A stretch of DNA of 64,000 nt from positions 1,819,726 to 1,883,725 of the forward strand of contig CH672415.1 of NCBI GenBank assembly GCA_000153145.1, given 5' to 3'. Under the pieces are notes generated by a model. That model saw nothing but the letters and a program-made list of their open reading frames with translations, searched no databases and was not told the origin of the DNA. Positions 25,756 through 34,277 of the stretch are shown piece after piece. Position 1 is the stretch's first letter. The number at the start of each line of letters is the position of its first letter. The stretch comes from a marine actinobacterium PHSC20C1 (GTDB lineage: Bacteria; Actinomycetota; Actinomycetes; Actinomycetales; Microbacteriaceae). The position numbers and the translations under genes are program-made.

Positions 25756-26744
25756 CGGACAAGCCTCGGGAGGACTTCGCGACCGAAGACCTCCATCCAT
25801 TCACTCTGGTTTCGCCCGACGTTGTGAAGGTAGATGCGGTCAAAGCCGAGGTTGATGCACCGCTGGATGTGTTCACGGTGAACGTCAGGGTCGCTGGAGA
25901 CCACCATTTGTCCAGAAAAATCTTCCGGACGCACACCGCGCGCCAATTGCTCAAACTCGAATGGCGAACGGATGTCGCTTCGCCCGAACCGTAGTCCCGC
26001 GATCGGCCATTCGGTGAGGGCGTTGTGCATCGCTTCGGCGTCGGTAGCTGCCCACGAGAGGTGGAGGCGGAGCACCCGAGTAAATTTGGAGGCGCTGCGG
26101 CCGCTGTCACGCACACCCTCGTCGAACTTGGAGAGCAGAACGCGCAATCGGGCTTCGTCTGAGCCGTTCGTGATGATGCCGTCTGCGAGGCGTCCGGCCC
26201 GCTTGGCGGTCACTGGACCCGCTGTGGCGATGTAAATTTCTGGGGCGGTGGGAGGCATTGTCCAGAGTCGCGTGGTTTCTAGCTTGAAGAACCGCCCGGA
26301 ATGCCGCGTATCGCGACCAGCGAGTGATGCACTGAAAAGCTTCTTTATAATGTCGACGGCTTCAAACATGCGGTCGATGCGCTCTGGCGCTTCGGGCCAA
26401 TACGCTCCGACAACGTGCTCATTGACGGCTTCGCCTGATCCGATGCCGAGCCAGTGACGGTTTGGGTACATCGCGGCGAGAGTGGCGCTGGCCTGCGCAA
26501 CCATAGCGGGGTGCCAGCGAAACGTGGGCGTGGTGACACCAGGTCCGAGATCGCCCGTGGTTCGTTCCCCAAGGGCTCCAAGGACGCTCCACACGAAGGA
26601 CGACTCTCCCTGTCGCGGAAGCCAGGGTTGGAAGTGGTCTGAGGCCATGACACCTCTGAACCCGTGGTCTTCGGCGAGCGCCGCGAGAGAAACGGCTTCA
26701 GACGGCGAGAACTGCTCAAGCATCGCTGCGTAGCCAATATTCAC
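25752..26744 (-). CDS. F420-dependent LLM oxidoreductase (G6PDH-like family)
   Basis: A 330-residue LLM enzyme related to Fgd but not Fgd itself. SDHFQPW (about residues 35-41) and [14 protein letters not shown] (about 102-115) correspond to the F420-binding and catalytic segments; the glucose-phosphate residues are not kept as a set. This matches the wide family of F420-dependent enzymes annotated as G6PDH-like, with hydroxy-acid or sugar-type substrates unknown. I chose the GTG at 26744 because GGAGAAG lies just upstream; the ATG at 26795 has no ribosome site. It heads the operon with cofE and fgd. Operator D lies about 106 bases upstream. Confidence 0.85.
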   Translation of the reverse strand: MNIGYAAMLEQFSPSEAVSLAALAEDHGFRGVMASDHFQPWLPRQGESSFVWSVLGALGERTTGDLGPGVTTPTFRWHPAMVAQASATLAAMYPNRHWLGIGSGEAVNEHVVGAYWPEAPERIDRMFEAVDIIKKLFSASLAGRDTRHSGRFFKLETTRLWTMPPTAPEIYIATAGPVTAKRAGRLADGIITNGSDEARLRVLLSKFDEGVRDSGRSASKFTRVLRLHLSWAATDAEAMHNALTEWPIAGLRFGRSDIRSPFEFEQLARGVRPEDFSGQMVVSSDPDVHREHIQRCINLGFDRIYLHNVGRNQSEWMEVFGREVLPRLVR

Positions 26745-26842
26745 TGCCGCTTCTCCGTCCCTGCGGTTGACGAGATATCCGCTGCCGGATGTCATGGAGT
26801 CATTGAATGACCCGCATCAGTGAACATTCTAACCACAATTCC

Positions 26843-26860
26843 GGATTCTGTATCCAAAAT
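26843..26860 (-). promoter_or_regulatory. Operator D, ATTTTGGATAC element
   Basis: GGATTC-T-GTATCC (26843-26855) is a near-perfect version of the dyad of sites A and B, with one mismatch. It continues into GTATCCAAAAT (26850-26860), which reads ATTTTGGATAC toward the LLM-cofE-fgd operon. It lies between the GntR gene stop (26934) and that operon. Confidence 0.7.
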
Positions 26861-26933
26861 GCAGAATCGAAGCCCGGCGCCTTGAGTCGACAACGCCCAT
26901 CATCGACGTTTCCGCAACCGAAACGCTCGTCCT

Positions 26934-27707
26934 TCAAGAAGGACGTACGAATGACCCCGTGCCATCCCCGGAGGCGCCCTCGGCCTCAAGCAACTCGAGA
27001 ACCGCATCCCGAACGCCCTCAAGATGCTCCCGCAATACGGCAGCCGCACTATCGACGTCACCAGAAGCCACCGCTTCAATAAGCGCTTCGTGTGTGTGAC
27101 CATGATCGGCCTTGCCGACAAGCCGCCAGCCGAGCACATAACGCCCGACTTTCAACTTCAGCTGCTCGATCATTTCCCAAAGTACGGGGCGACGTTCTGC
27201 ATCGTAGAGTGCGGCATAGAACTCGGTGCGCGCGTCAACGAAATCTGAGCCTTCTTGCCTTGTGTCCGCCTGTTGCCCGAGTCCGCGCAGGAGAGCAACG
27301 CGCTCCTCGGTCATATCTGTCATTGCGAGCCGCAATGCTTCAACTTCGAGCAACAAACGAATGTTGTACACCTCGCGTGCCTGCTCAAGAGAAAGCGCTT
27401 TTACTCGAGCACCGCGACGCTCGTGGAACTCGACAAGCCCGTCAGCCTCAAGCTGAATGAGGGCTGACCTCACCGGAATTCGAGAGACACCAATCAAATC
27501 GGCTAGGGTCTCTTGTCGAAGTTTTTGGCCAGGAAGTAACGCTCCACTGAGGATCGCATCCTTGAGGATGTCGTAGGCCATAACGCCGACGGACCGGTAG
27601 GCCGTGGCGTGCGTTCCCGCCAGCCGGCGCAACTCAGCCGCCCCGCCGTCATGGGAGGGGTTGGGTGATGGCGCGGCGTCAGTCTGGATACTCTCTTCAA
27701 CGTTCAT
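26934..27707 (-). CDS. GntR family regulator, FCD subfamily (VanR-like)
   Basis: A 257-residue transcription factor. The winged helix shows PGQKLRQETLADLIGVSRIPVRSALIQLEADGLV (split; about residues 58-95), followed by an FCD ligand domain with the usual HxxxxEAI segment (HTHEALIEAV). The ATG at 27707 is chosen; earlier in-frame TTG/GTG codons have no ribosome site. An ATTCTGGATAC element lies 44 bases upstream of the ATG, suggesting autoregulation, and the same element precedes four other operons in the window. It is the best candidate for the regulator of that set. The effector is probably a pathway acid; unknown. Confidence 0.88.
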   Translation of the reverse strand: MNVEESIQTDAAPSPNPSHDGGAAELRRLAGTHATAYRSVGVMAYDILKDAILSGALLPGQKLRQETLADLIGVSRIPVRSALIQLEADGLVEFHERRGARVKALSLEQAREVYNIRLLLEVEALRLAMTDMTEERVALLRGLGQQADTRQEGSDFVDARTEFYAALYDAERRPVLWEMIEQLKLKVGRYVLGWRLVGKADHGHTHEALIEAVASGDVDSAAAVLREHLEGVRDAVLELLEAEGASGDGTGSFVRPS

Positions 27708-27750
27708 CACCAACAAAGATACTCGACATCAACGCCAATTCGCCTATTTT

Positions 27751-27761
27751 GTATCCAGAAT
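27751..27761 (-). promoter_or_regulatory. Operator E, ATTCTGGATAC element before the GntR gene
   Basis: GTATCCAGAAT on the plus strand reads ATTCTGGATAC toward the GntR start at 27707. Its flanks resemble operator C over about 25 bases (TTTTGTATCCAGAAT, then CA and ATTGA). Position suggests it overlaps the promoter of the regulator gene. Confidence 0.68.
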
Positions 27762-27773
27762 TCACCATTGAGC

Positions 27774-27812
27774 ACGAATGCCGCCCTCACCAATCGGGAG
27801 GACGGCATTCGT
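27774..27812 (-). terminator. Hairpin after the THI5-like binding-protein gene
   Basis: ACGAATGCCG pairs with CGGCATTCGT and the stem extends through CCTC/GAGG, 18 bases past the binding-protein stop at 27830. It separates the pyrimidine-type operon from the GntR promoter. No clear U-tract follows. Confidence 0.7.
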
Positions 27813-27829
27813 TACTTGTCAGTTGTCGA

Positions 27830-28972
27830 CTAGTTGCCGCCCTCGAGGAGGGTGACGTCGATCGGTGCGAAACTCGCGCCGGTAGTGTCGATTCCATCGG
27901 CCTCGAGTTCTTCGAGTGCCTTCATGATCCAGTCGTTTGACCAAGCGGATGCCGGTGGTGCTTCAGTGATGGGGCTTGCGCCAGACTCGTTGACGGCGCT
28001 GATTGCGCCCTCGACGGTGCGGTTCCACGAGTCCTCATCGATGACACCGATGCCGTTAGCGGCCGGCCAGATGAGCTTGTTGGTTTCGTTGACCATCCAC
28101 AGCTCGTGGCTTGGGCCCCAACCGGAACCGGCAGCGACTGTCGTTTCGGCAGCAGCTTCGGGGTTTTCAGCGGCGTAGATCCAGCCCTTGACGACGGCCT
28201 TCAAGAACTTGACGGTCGTGTCTTGGTAGTCGGAGTCGCTTTCGAGCCGTTCGGTGTCAGCCCAGATTGCATCCTGGAGCATGGCGCCTACGGTGTCTTC
28301 GTAGCTGATGACGTTGAAGTCTTCGGGCTGGTAGAGCTCACCGGTGTCAGGATCGGTTGATTCGAGCAGCTGTGCGTACTCGTTGTATGTCATGGCCTGT
28401 GCGGCGTCGATGTCGCCCTGCAGGAACGCGTTCATGTTGAAGTCCTGCGTGATGATTTGCACGGTAGAGGAGTCGAGTCCTTCAGCAGCCATTGCTGCGA
28501 AAATTTCCCATTCGTTTCCGAAGCCCCAGGAGCCGATTTTCTTGCCCTCGAAGTCCGCGACGGAGTCAATGCCCGAGTCAGCCCACGACACCTGAAGGGT
28601 GCCCGACTTCTGGAAAATCTGAGCAATGTTGGTGAGGTTGGCGCCCTGCTCGATGGAACCGAGAACCTTGGGAACCCAGGCTACGGCGTAGTCAACGTCG
28701 CCGTTGGCGAGAGCGTCTTGCGGAACGATGTCGCCACCCGACGGGATGATTTCGACGCTGAGGCCTTCTTCTTCGAAGAAGCCTTGGTCGGCTGCGGCGA
28801 AGTAGCCAGCGAACTGGCCCTGAGGGAGCCACTGGAGTTGGAGCTTCACTTCAGTGAGGTCGCCAGCTGATCCGCTGCCTCCCCCATCGCTTGGTGAGCA
28901 TGCTGCGAGGAGGAATGCTGCCGAGATGGCAAACGCTCCTGCCGCGAGTGCGCGGCGTTTGGTGAACTTCAT
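27830..28972 (-). CDS. THI5/NMT1-like ABC transporter substrate-binding lipoprotein
   Basis: A 380-residue extracellular binding protein. The signal peptide ends in FLLAAC, lipidated Cys25. The mature domain begins VKLQLQWLPQGQFAGYFAAADQGFFEEEGL (split; about 43-72), the wording typical of ThiY/THI5-like proteins that bind thiamine-precursor pyrimidines. GSWGFGNEWE (about residue 148) belongs to the same group. GAAGG precedes the ATG at 28972. It is encoded last in an operon with two permeases, an ATPase, an F420-type LLM enzyme, dihydropyrimidinase and a nitrilase, so the cargo is probably a pyrimidine or hydantoin-like compound. No TPP riboswitch was seen. Confidence 0.9.
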   Translation of the reverse strand: MKFTKRRALAAGAFAISAAFLLAACSPSDGGGSGSAGDLTEVKLQLQWLPQGQFAGYFAAADQGFFEEEGLSVEIIPSGGDIVPQDALANGDVDYAVAWVPKVLGSIEQGANLTNIAQIFQKSGTLQVSWADSGIDSVADFEGKKIGSWGFGNEWEIFAAMAAEGLDSSTVQIITQDFNMNAFLQGDIDAAQAMTYNEYAQLLESTDPDTGELYQPEDFNVISYEDTVGAMLQDAIWADTERLESDSDYQDTTVKFLKAVVKGWIYAAENPEAAAETTVAAGSGWGPSHELWMVNETNKLIWPAANGIGVIDEDSWNRTVEGAISAVNESGASPITEAPPASAWSNDWIMKALEELEADGIDTTGASFAPIDVTLLEGGN

Positions 28973-29054
28973 GTCAGACCTTCCAGATTCACGGTGCAAG
29001 TGGATACTGCTGTAGAGCTGGTGGTGCGAACTTCTCCTTTCTCGGTCTCTGCTG

Positions 29055-29903
29055 TTAGCGGGGGCCCCCGGTCGGTACACGACGCAACACGAGTCGTTCG
29101 AGTGCGAGCGTCGCAAGATAGAAAAGCAAACCGAGAGCAATGGATGCCCCAACATAGGCCCACGCGCGGGAGTAGGCGCTCGAGGCAGCCGAGGTAGCGA
29201 TCAAGCTGCCGAGCCCACCGCGCGGCCCACCGAAGTACTCGGCGACGAGCGCCGAAATCACGGCAAGCGATGAGGCGATGCGGATGCCCGTCAAAATGAA
29301 CGGGCGTGCGGTTGGCAGTGTGAGCGACTTCAGCATTTGGCCAGAGTTCGCGGCATACGCCTTCATGAGGTCACGGTGAACTGGCTTGGTTTGACGGAAG
29401 CCGCGCAGGGTGTTGATAAAGATCGGAACGAACGAGGCGATAGCCGCAATCGCTTGCCGACCGAACTGGCTGTCGGCCCCGAACATTGAGTTGAGCACGG
29501 GAGCGAGGGCAACAATCGGTATGACGGCAAGCGCCGCGACGATGGGTGCGCTCATCTGGTCGGCGATGCGCCACCGCGCTGAGATCGCAGCGAACAGGAT
29601 GCCGATAAGTGATCCGACGAGAAGCCCGAGCAGGCTGTTAGTGCCCGTGAGCGCTGTCGCGGAAACCACAGACGGCCAGAATTCGACAAGCTCGGCCACA
29701 ATCGATGTTGGACTTGGCAGCAGGTAATCATCGACCCCGCCCACGGTAACGAGCAACTGCCAGATGCCGAGAACGATCAGCCCAAAGGAAATCGGTGCCA
29801 CGATGCGCAGCGTTGATTCTGTTCTGGGGCTCCACCCCTTGCTTCGGCGTGCCCCAGTTCCGGACCGGCCGTTGACGATTGCGTTCGCTGATGTGGCTGT
29901 CAT
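29055..29903 (-). CDS. ABC transporter permease (ThiX/SsuC-like)
   Basis: A 282-residue inner-membrane permease with about six membrane segments after a 30-residue cytoplasmic leader. The coupling loop is LMKAYAANSGQMLKSLTLPTARP (from about residue 180). The start overlaps the ATPase stop by ATGA. It pairs with the permease at 30793 as a probable heterodimer, the same two-permease plan as at 14722-16382. Confidence 0.9.
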   Translation of the reverse strand: MTATSANAIVNGRSGTGARRSKGWSPRTESTLRIVAPISFGLIVLGIWQLLVTVGGVDDYLLPSPTSIVAELVEFWPSVVSATALTGTNSLLGLLVGSLIGILFAAISARWRIADQMSAPIVAALAVIPIVALAPVLNSMFGADSQFGRQAIAAIASFVPIFINTLRGFRQTKPVHRDLMKAYAANSGQMLKSLTLPTARPFILTGIRIASSLAVISALVAEYFGGPRGGLGSLIATSAASSAYSRAWAYVGASIALGLLFYLATLALERLVLRRVPTGGPR

Positions 29904-30796
29904 CGGGTGTCCACTCCCCGCGCCTGGCGCGGTTCGTCCCCGGGAGAATCCGATGCGCCTCCGTGCAGTGCTTCGCGAACCTCAGTGACCATTTCGAAGA
30001 AGGATGACTCTTCACGAAGATTATCCGAACGCTCTTGTCGACCATCAATAGCATTCAGTTGCATTGGCACGATCTGGCTAATACGACCCGGCCGCGGCGA
30101 CATAACAACGACGCGGTCAGAGAGGAATACGGCCTCCGGAATCGAGTGCGTCACAAACACGACAGCAGCGCCGGTATCGGCGGCAATACGCACGAGATCG
30201 GTTTGCATCTTCTCGCGAGTCATCTCATCGAGGGCGCCGAACGGCTCATCCATCAGCAGCAGTCGCGGCTGTTCCGCAAGGGAGCGCGCGATCGCTACCC
30301 GCTGCTGCATACCGCCAGAGAGCTGGTCAGGAAAGCGGTCAGCAAACTCGGTGAGCCCGACCATGTCGAGTAGGTTCGCGACCCGAGAGCGACGATCAGC
30401 GGATGCCACGCCGTGCAGTTCGAGCGGAAGCGCAACGTTCGCCGCCACCGTTCGCCACGGCAGTAGCCCAGCCTGCTGGAAAGCAATGCCGTAGTCCTGA
30501 TCGAGCCGAGCCTGCGTTGTGGTCTTGCCAAAGACGGTTAGGTCGCCCGAAGTCGGATCGTCGAGGTCAGCGATGAGTCTCATCAGCGTTGATTTGCCAC
30601 AGCCAGAGGGCCCGATGAGCGAAACAAACTCTCCAGCCGAAACCGTCAGATCGATTGCTTCGAGAGCGTGAACCACCCCGGTGGCAGTCTGGAATTGCTT
30701 GTTGACGCCGCGCACTGAGACTGCGGCAGCATCCGTATCGCCTGCAGCAAGTGGCGCATCAGTTGCAGCTGCGCTGTTTAGGATCTGGTCGCTCAT
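29900..30796 (-). CDS. ABC transporter ATPase (SsuB/ThiZ-like)
   Basis: A 298-residue ATPase with Walker A GPSGCGKST, signature LSGGMQQR, Walker B LLMDEPFGALDE and the switch histidine in FVTHSIPEA. The ATG at 30796 follows AGAGGAGG and overlaps the upstream permease stop by ATGA. In-frame codons further upstream fall inside that permease gene and are not used. An alanine-rich leader of about 25 residues precedes the catalytic domain. It energises import through the permeases at 29055 and 30793. Confidence 0.92.
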   Translation of the reverse strand: MSDQILNSAAATDAPLAAGDTDAAAVSVRGVNKQFQTATGVVHALEAIDLTVSAGEFVSLIGPSGCGKSTLMRLIADLDDPTSGDLTVFGKTTTQARLDQDYGIAFQQAGLLPWRTVAANVALPLELHGVASADRRSRVANLLDMVGLTEFADRFPDQLSGGMQQRVAIARSLAEQPRLLLMDEPFGALDEMTREKMQTDLVRIAADTGAAVVFVTHSIPEAVFLSDRVVVMSPRPGRISQIVPMQLNAIDGRQERSDNLREESSFFEMVTEVREALHGGASDSPGDEPRQARGVDTR

Positions 30797-31674
30797 GCGG
30801 CCTCCTCTGTTCGTCGGTAGTCCTTGAGAATTACGCTGAGCAGGGCGACCGAACCGGCCGCCACCAGCCCGAGCACGATTGCGCCGAATATCGGCCCCCA
30901 TGCTTTCGCCGGGTCACCGGAGGCTTGCCCGGCGAATTGGATGAGAAGGCGACCGATGCCGCCCTGAAGCCCTGTCGATACTTCGGCAACAACCGCCCCG
31001 ATGACCGCATTCGCGGCCCCGAGTCGGAGTGCAGGCAAGAGGTACGGCACAGCAGCGGGAAAACGTAACTGTTTGAGCGTCGACCAATATCCGGAAGCAT
31101 AGGTTTCGAATAGTTCCAGATGGATGCGGTCAGGAGACTGCAGTCCCTTGAGCGCGCCGACCGTGATCGGGAAGAACGCTAGATAGCTCGCGATGAGGGC
31201 AACCGACATCCAGTCTTGCCACTCAAAGCTGCCAATCTCCACCCGTGAACCCCAGCTTTTAACGACAGGGGCAAACGCGATGAGGGGAACGGTCTGACTG
31301 ATCACGATCCAGGGCAGTAGGCCAAATTCAGCGAGTCGCCAGCGCTGCATCAGGAGGGCAAAACCAACACCGACGACGACACCGACTGCCCAGCCCGCCG
31401 CCGCGATTCCGAGCGTTGTGAGCGCGGCGAGCGCGACAACCGCCCAGAGCGGCAAGGCTCCTTCGGCCCGCGTTACGGGCTCAGCAAGTCGCGCCATCAT
31501 GTCCCAGAGGTGCGGCATCGCGAGATCGGTGGTGCGCGGAAGTACGCGAAGCTCACCGATCGACAAACCATCGGCTGGCCCAAAGAACTTGTAACCCTCC
31601 CACGCGAGAGCGATCAGCAGCACTCCAGCCAAACCCCACACGAAACCGCCGACGAGGCGAGGGCGCGCCGTCAT
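30793..31674 (-). CDS. ABC transporter permease (ThiX/SsuC-like)
   Basis: A 293-residue permease with about six to seven hydrophobic segments and the coupling loop LFETYASGYWSTLKQLRFPAAVP (from about residue 188). It starts four bases after the LLM gene ends, indicating cotranscription, and is coupled to the ATPase by ATGA. It completes the transporter of the pyrimidine-type operon. Confidence 0.88.
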   Translation of the reverse strand: MTARPRLVGGFVWGLAGVLLIALAWEGYKFFGPADGLSIGELRVLPRTTDLAMPHLWDMMARLAEPVTRAEGALPLWAVVALAALTTLGIAAAGWAVGVVVGVGFALLMQRWRLAEFGLLPWIVISQTVPLIAFAPVVKSWGSRVEIGSFEWQDWMSVALIASYLAFFPITVGALKGLQSPDRIHLELFETYASGYWSTLKQLRFPAAVPYLLPALRLGAANAVIGAVVAEVSTGLQGGIGRLLIQFAGQASGDPAKAWGPIFGAIVLGLVAAGSVALLSVILKDYRRTEEAA

Positions 31675-31678
31675 CAGC

Positions 31679-32695
31679 TCAGGCCTTCGCAGCGACGTGA
31701 TCGGCGAAGGCGGGAATCACCGTTTCGCCGTAGACCCGCAGTGTCTCTTCCTTGTTGTCGTGTTGCAGGTAACCAGCGAACTGATCGACACCGAGCGCTC
31801 GCAGTTTCTCGAGCTTCTCAATGTGTTGTTCGGCGGTGCCCATGATGCAGAAGCGATCAACGATCTCATCGGGCACGAAGGCGGCATGGGTATTACCCGC
31901 CTGACCGTGCTCGTTGTAGTCGTACCCTTCGCGTTCCTTGATGTAGTCAGTGAGGGCCTTGGGTACGTCGCCATCCGCACCATACTTCTTCACAATGTCG
32001 GCTACGTGGTTGCCAACCATTCCACCGAACCAACGACACTGGTCGCGCATGTGCTCCCAGTCATCACCGATGTACATGGGCGCGGCGACACAGAACTTGA
32101 TCGACATGGGGTCACGACCAACAGCCTCAGCCGCGTCGCGCACCTTCTTGATCATCCATTCGGCAATGTCAACGTCGGCAAGCTGCAGGATGAAGCCGTC
32201 CCCGACTTCACCGGTGAGTTTGAGCGCGAGCGGGCCATAGGCGGCAACCCACACTTCAAGTTCGGACCCTTTGCTCCACGGAAACTGCAGCTGTGCGCCG
32301 CCATATTCGACCGAGCGAGAGTTCGCGAGTTCCCTGATGACGTGAATCGATTCCCGCAGATCCTTCAGCGTTGTCGGCTTGCCGTTGGTGACGCGCACCG
32401 CCGAGTCTCCACGACCGATGCCACAAATCGTCCGGTTGCCGTACATCTCGTTGAGGGTTGCATAGGTGGATGCTGTGACCGTCCAGTCACGCGTAGCCGG
32501 GTTCGTCACCATCGGCCCGATCTTAATCTTGCGGGTCTCTGCCAGAATCTGGCTGTAGATCACGTAGGGCTCTTGCCACAGAATGTGCGAGTCAAACGTC
32601 CACACATGGCTGAACCCGTGCGCCTCTGCGAGTTTCGCGAGTTGTACCGTGCGTGACGCTGGTGGGTTGGTCTGTAGTACTGCTCCGAAGTCCAT
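31679..32695 (-). CDS. F420-dependent LLM oxidoreductase (CPS_4043-like family)
   Basis: A 338-residue LLM enzyme. The opening MDFGAVLQTNPPASRTVQLAKLAEAHGFSHVWTFDSHILW (split) and GIGRGDSAVRVTNG near residue 93 match, from memory, the TIGRFAMs family of F420-dependent enzymes typified by Colwellia CPS_4043, members of which sit next to dihydropyrimidinase genes. Here too it lies 52 bases downstream of dihydropyrimidinase in one operon with a nitrilase. A plausible but unproven role is F420H2-dependent reduction of a pyrimidine 5,6-double bond, which would make the substrate of dihydropyrimidinase. The reverse, oxidative, direction is also possible. Confidence 0.85.
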   Translation of the reverse strand: MDFGAVLQTNPPASRTVQLAKLAEAHGFSHVWTFDSHILWQEPYVIYSQILAETRKIKIGPMVTNPATRDWTVTASTYATLNEMYGNRTICGIGRGDSAVRVTNGKPTTLKDLRESIHVIRELANSRSVEYGGAQLQFPWSKGSELEVWVAAYGPLALKLTGEVGDGFILQLADVDIAEWMIKKVRDAAEAVGRDPMSIKFCVAAPMYIGDDWEHMRDQCRWFGGMVGNHVADIVKKYGADGDVPKALTDYIKEREGYDYNEHGQAGNTHAAFVPDEIVDRFCIMGTAEQHIEKLEKLRALGVDQFAGYLQHDNKEETLRVYGETVIPAFADHVAAKA

Positions 32696-32747
32696 GGGGC
32701 TCCTCGTTCGTAGTGGGAAAGATTGGGCGGATGCCGCGAGGAACCGT

Positions 32748-34211
32748 CTAGGTCAGGTACTGGGTAAGACCACGCTTCATGAAGCGTCCGTCGCCCTTCA
32801 CCCCGAGGTACTCGTCGCCGTCGACGATGACCTTGCCACGGGAGATAACGGTGTCGACGTGGCCATCAATTTCGAAGCCCTCCCACGCGGCATGGTCCAT
32901 GTTCATGTGGTGCTTCTTGCCGGTTGGGTTGCCGTTCTTGTCTACCGGCATACCAATTGACGTGTGTCCTTGAGGGTCGTAGACGACGATGTCGGCATCC
33001 GCACCTGGCTGGATGACACCCTTGCGGCCATATACGCCGAACATTCGAGCGGGAGTCGTGCTCGTCAGTTCAACCCAGCGTTCGAGGGTGATCTCTCCGG
33101 TGACAACACCTTGATACATGAGGTCCATGCGGTGCTCGACAGTCCCGATGCCGTTCGGAATCTTACGGAAGTCGGCGAGGCCCAACTCTTTCTGGTCTTT
33201 CATACAGAACGGACAGTGGTCGGTTGAAACCATCTGCACATCGTTGGTGCGCAGCGACTGCCACATTGCCTGCTGATGGCCCTCTTCGCGGGAGCGGAGC
33301 GGGGTCGAGCACACCCATTTGGCACCTTCAAAGTGCCCGTACTCTTCACTCTGCGCACCCAGTTGTTCTTCGAGACTCAAGTAGAGGTACTGCGGGCACG
33401 TTTCGGCGAACACGTTTTGGCCGCGGTCGCGAGCGCCAGCGATCTGTTCGACCGCTTGCTTGGCGCTCACGTGCACGACATAGAGCGGTGCTCCGGTGAG
33501 CTTCGCAAGCATGATCGCGCGGTGCGTTGCTTCCTCTTCCATCTCCCAGGCCCGCGCAACACCGTGATAAAACGGGTCGGTCTTGCCCTGCGCCACGAGT
33601 TGTTCGGCGAGCACATCGATGACCGGACCATTTTCCGCGTGCATCATCGTCATCATGCCGGTGTCGCGTGACACCTGCATCGCCTTCAAAATTTGGGCGT
33701 CATCCGAGTAGAAAACTCCCGGATAGGCCATGAACATCTTGAAGCTTGTGATGCCCTCATCTGGCAACTTCGCCATCGCCTTGAGTGATTCCGGCGTGAC
33801 GTCACCGACGATCTGGTGAAAGCCATAGTCGATAGCGCAATTGCCCGCCGCTTTCGCGTGCCATGCAGCCAGTGCATCCTGAATGTGTGTGCCGTAGGTT
33901 TGCACCGCAAAGTCGATGATCGACGTCGTGCCGCCCCACGCTGCAGCGCGAGTACCGGTCTCGAAGGTGTCAATGGCCGCGGTGCCCCCGAAGGGCAACT
34001 CCATGTGAGTGTGGGCATCGATACCGCCCGGAATGACGTACTTTCCGGTGGCATCAATCACACGATCGACGGATGCCGCGATGTCAGTTCCGAACAGGGT
34101 GCTGCCGGGTGACAGCACAGCTTTAATTACTTCACCGTCGATGAGGACGTCTGCTGGGGCTCGGCCCGTTGAGCTGACGACTGTTCCGCCGGAGATAAGA
34201 GTGGTGGCCAT
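32748..34211 (-). CDS. hydA: Dihydropyrimidinase / D-hydantoinase
   Basis: A 487-residue binuclear zinc hydrolase that opens dihydropyrimidine or hydantoin rings to N-carbamoyl amino acids. Metal ligands are His67 and His69 (GGIDAHTHMELPFGG), Lys158 to be carboxylated (SFKMFMAYPG), His191 (MMHAENG), His247 (YVVHVSA) and Asp331 (STDHCPF). The length and the PGG...THMELPFGG wording are normal for the family. The next gene upstream in the operon encodes a beta-ureidopropionase-like nitrilase, the enzyme for the following step, so the reductive pyrimidine pathway is the best reading. Hydantoin or a modified pyrimidine cannot be excluded. Confidence 0.92.
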   Translation of the reverse strand: MATTLISGGTVVSSTGRAPADVLIDGEVIKAVLSPGSTLFGTDIAASVDRVIDATGKYVIPGGIDAHTHMELPFGGTAAIDTFETGTRAAAWGGTTSIIDFAVQTYGTHIQDALAAWHAKAAGNCAIDYGFHQIVGDVTPESLKAMAKLPDEGITSFKMFMAYPGVFYSDDAQILKAMQVSRDTGMMTMMHAENGPVIDVLAEQLVAQGKTDPFYHGVARAWEMEEEATHRAIMLAKLTGAPLYVVHVSAKQAVEQIAGARDRGQNVFAETCPQYLYLSLEEQLGAQSEEYGHFEGAKWVCSTPLRSREEGHQQAMWQSLRTNDVQMVSTDHCPFCMKDQKELGLADFRKIPNGIGTVEHRMDLMYQGVVTGEITLERWVELTSTTPARMFGVYGRKGVIQPGADADIVVYDPQGHTSIGMPVDKNGNPTGKKHHMNMDHAAWEGFEIDGHVDTVISRGKVIVDGDEYLGVKGDGRFMKRGLTQYLT

Positions 34212-34277
34212 GATTCGCTCCTCTGCTTGTCTTGTGCCTGCTGATCCCCGGGCGCAAAGACAACCCGGGGGCGATCT

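Noticed and set aside
31697-32656. Long open frame of 319 codons antisense to the LLM gene at 31679
   Set aside because: It mirrors the codon structure of the real gene on the opposite strand, has no family features and no ribosome site; a typical high-G+C shadow.
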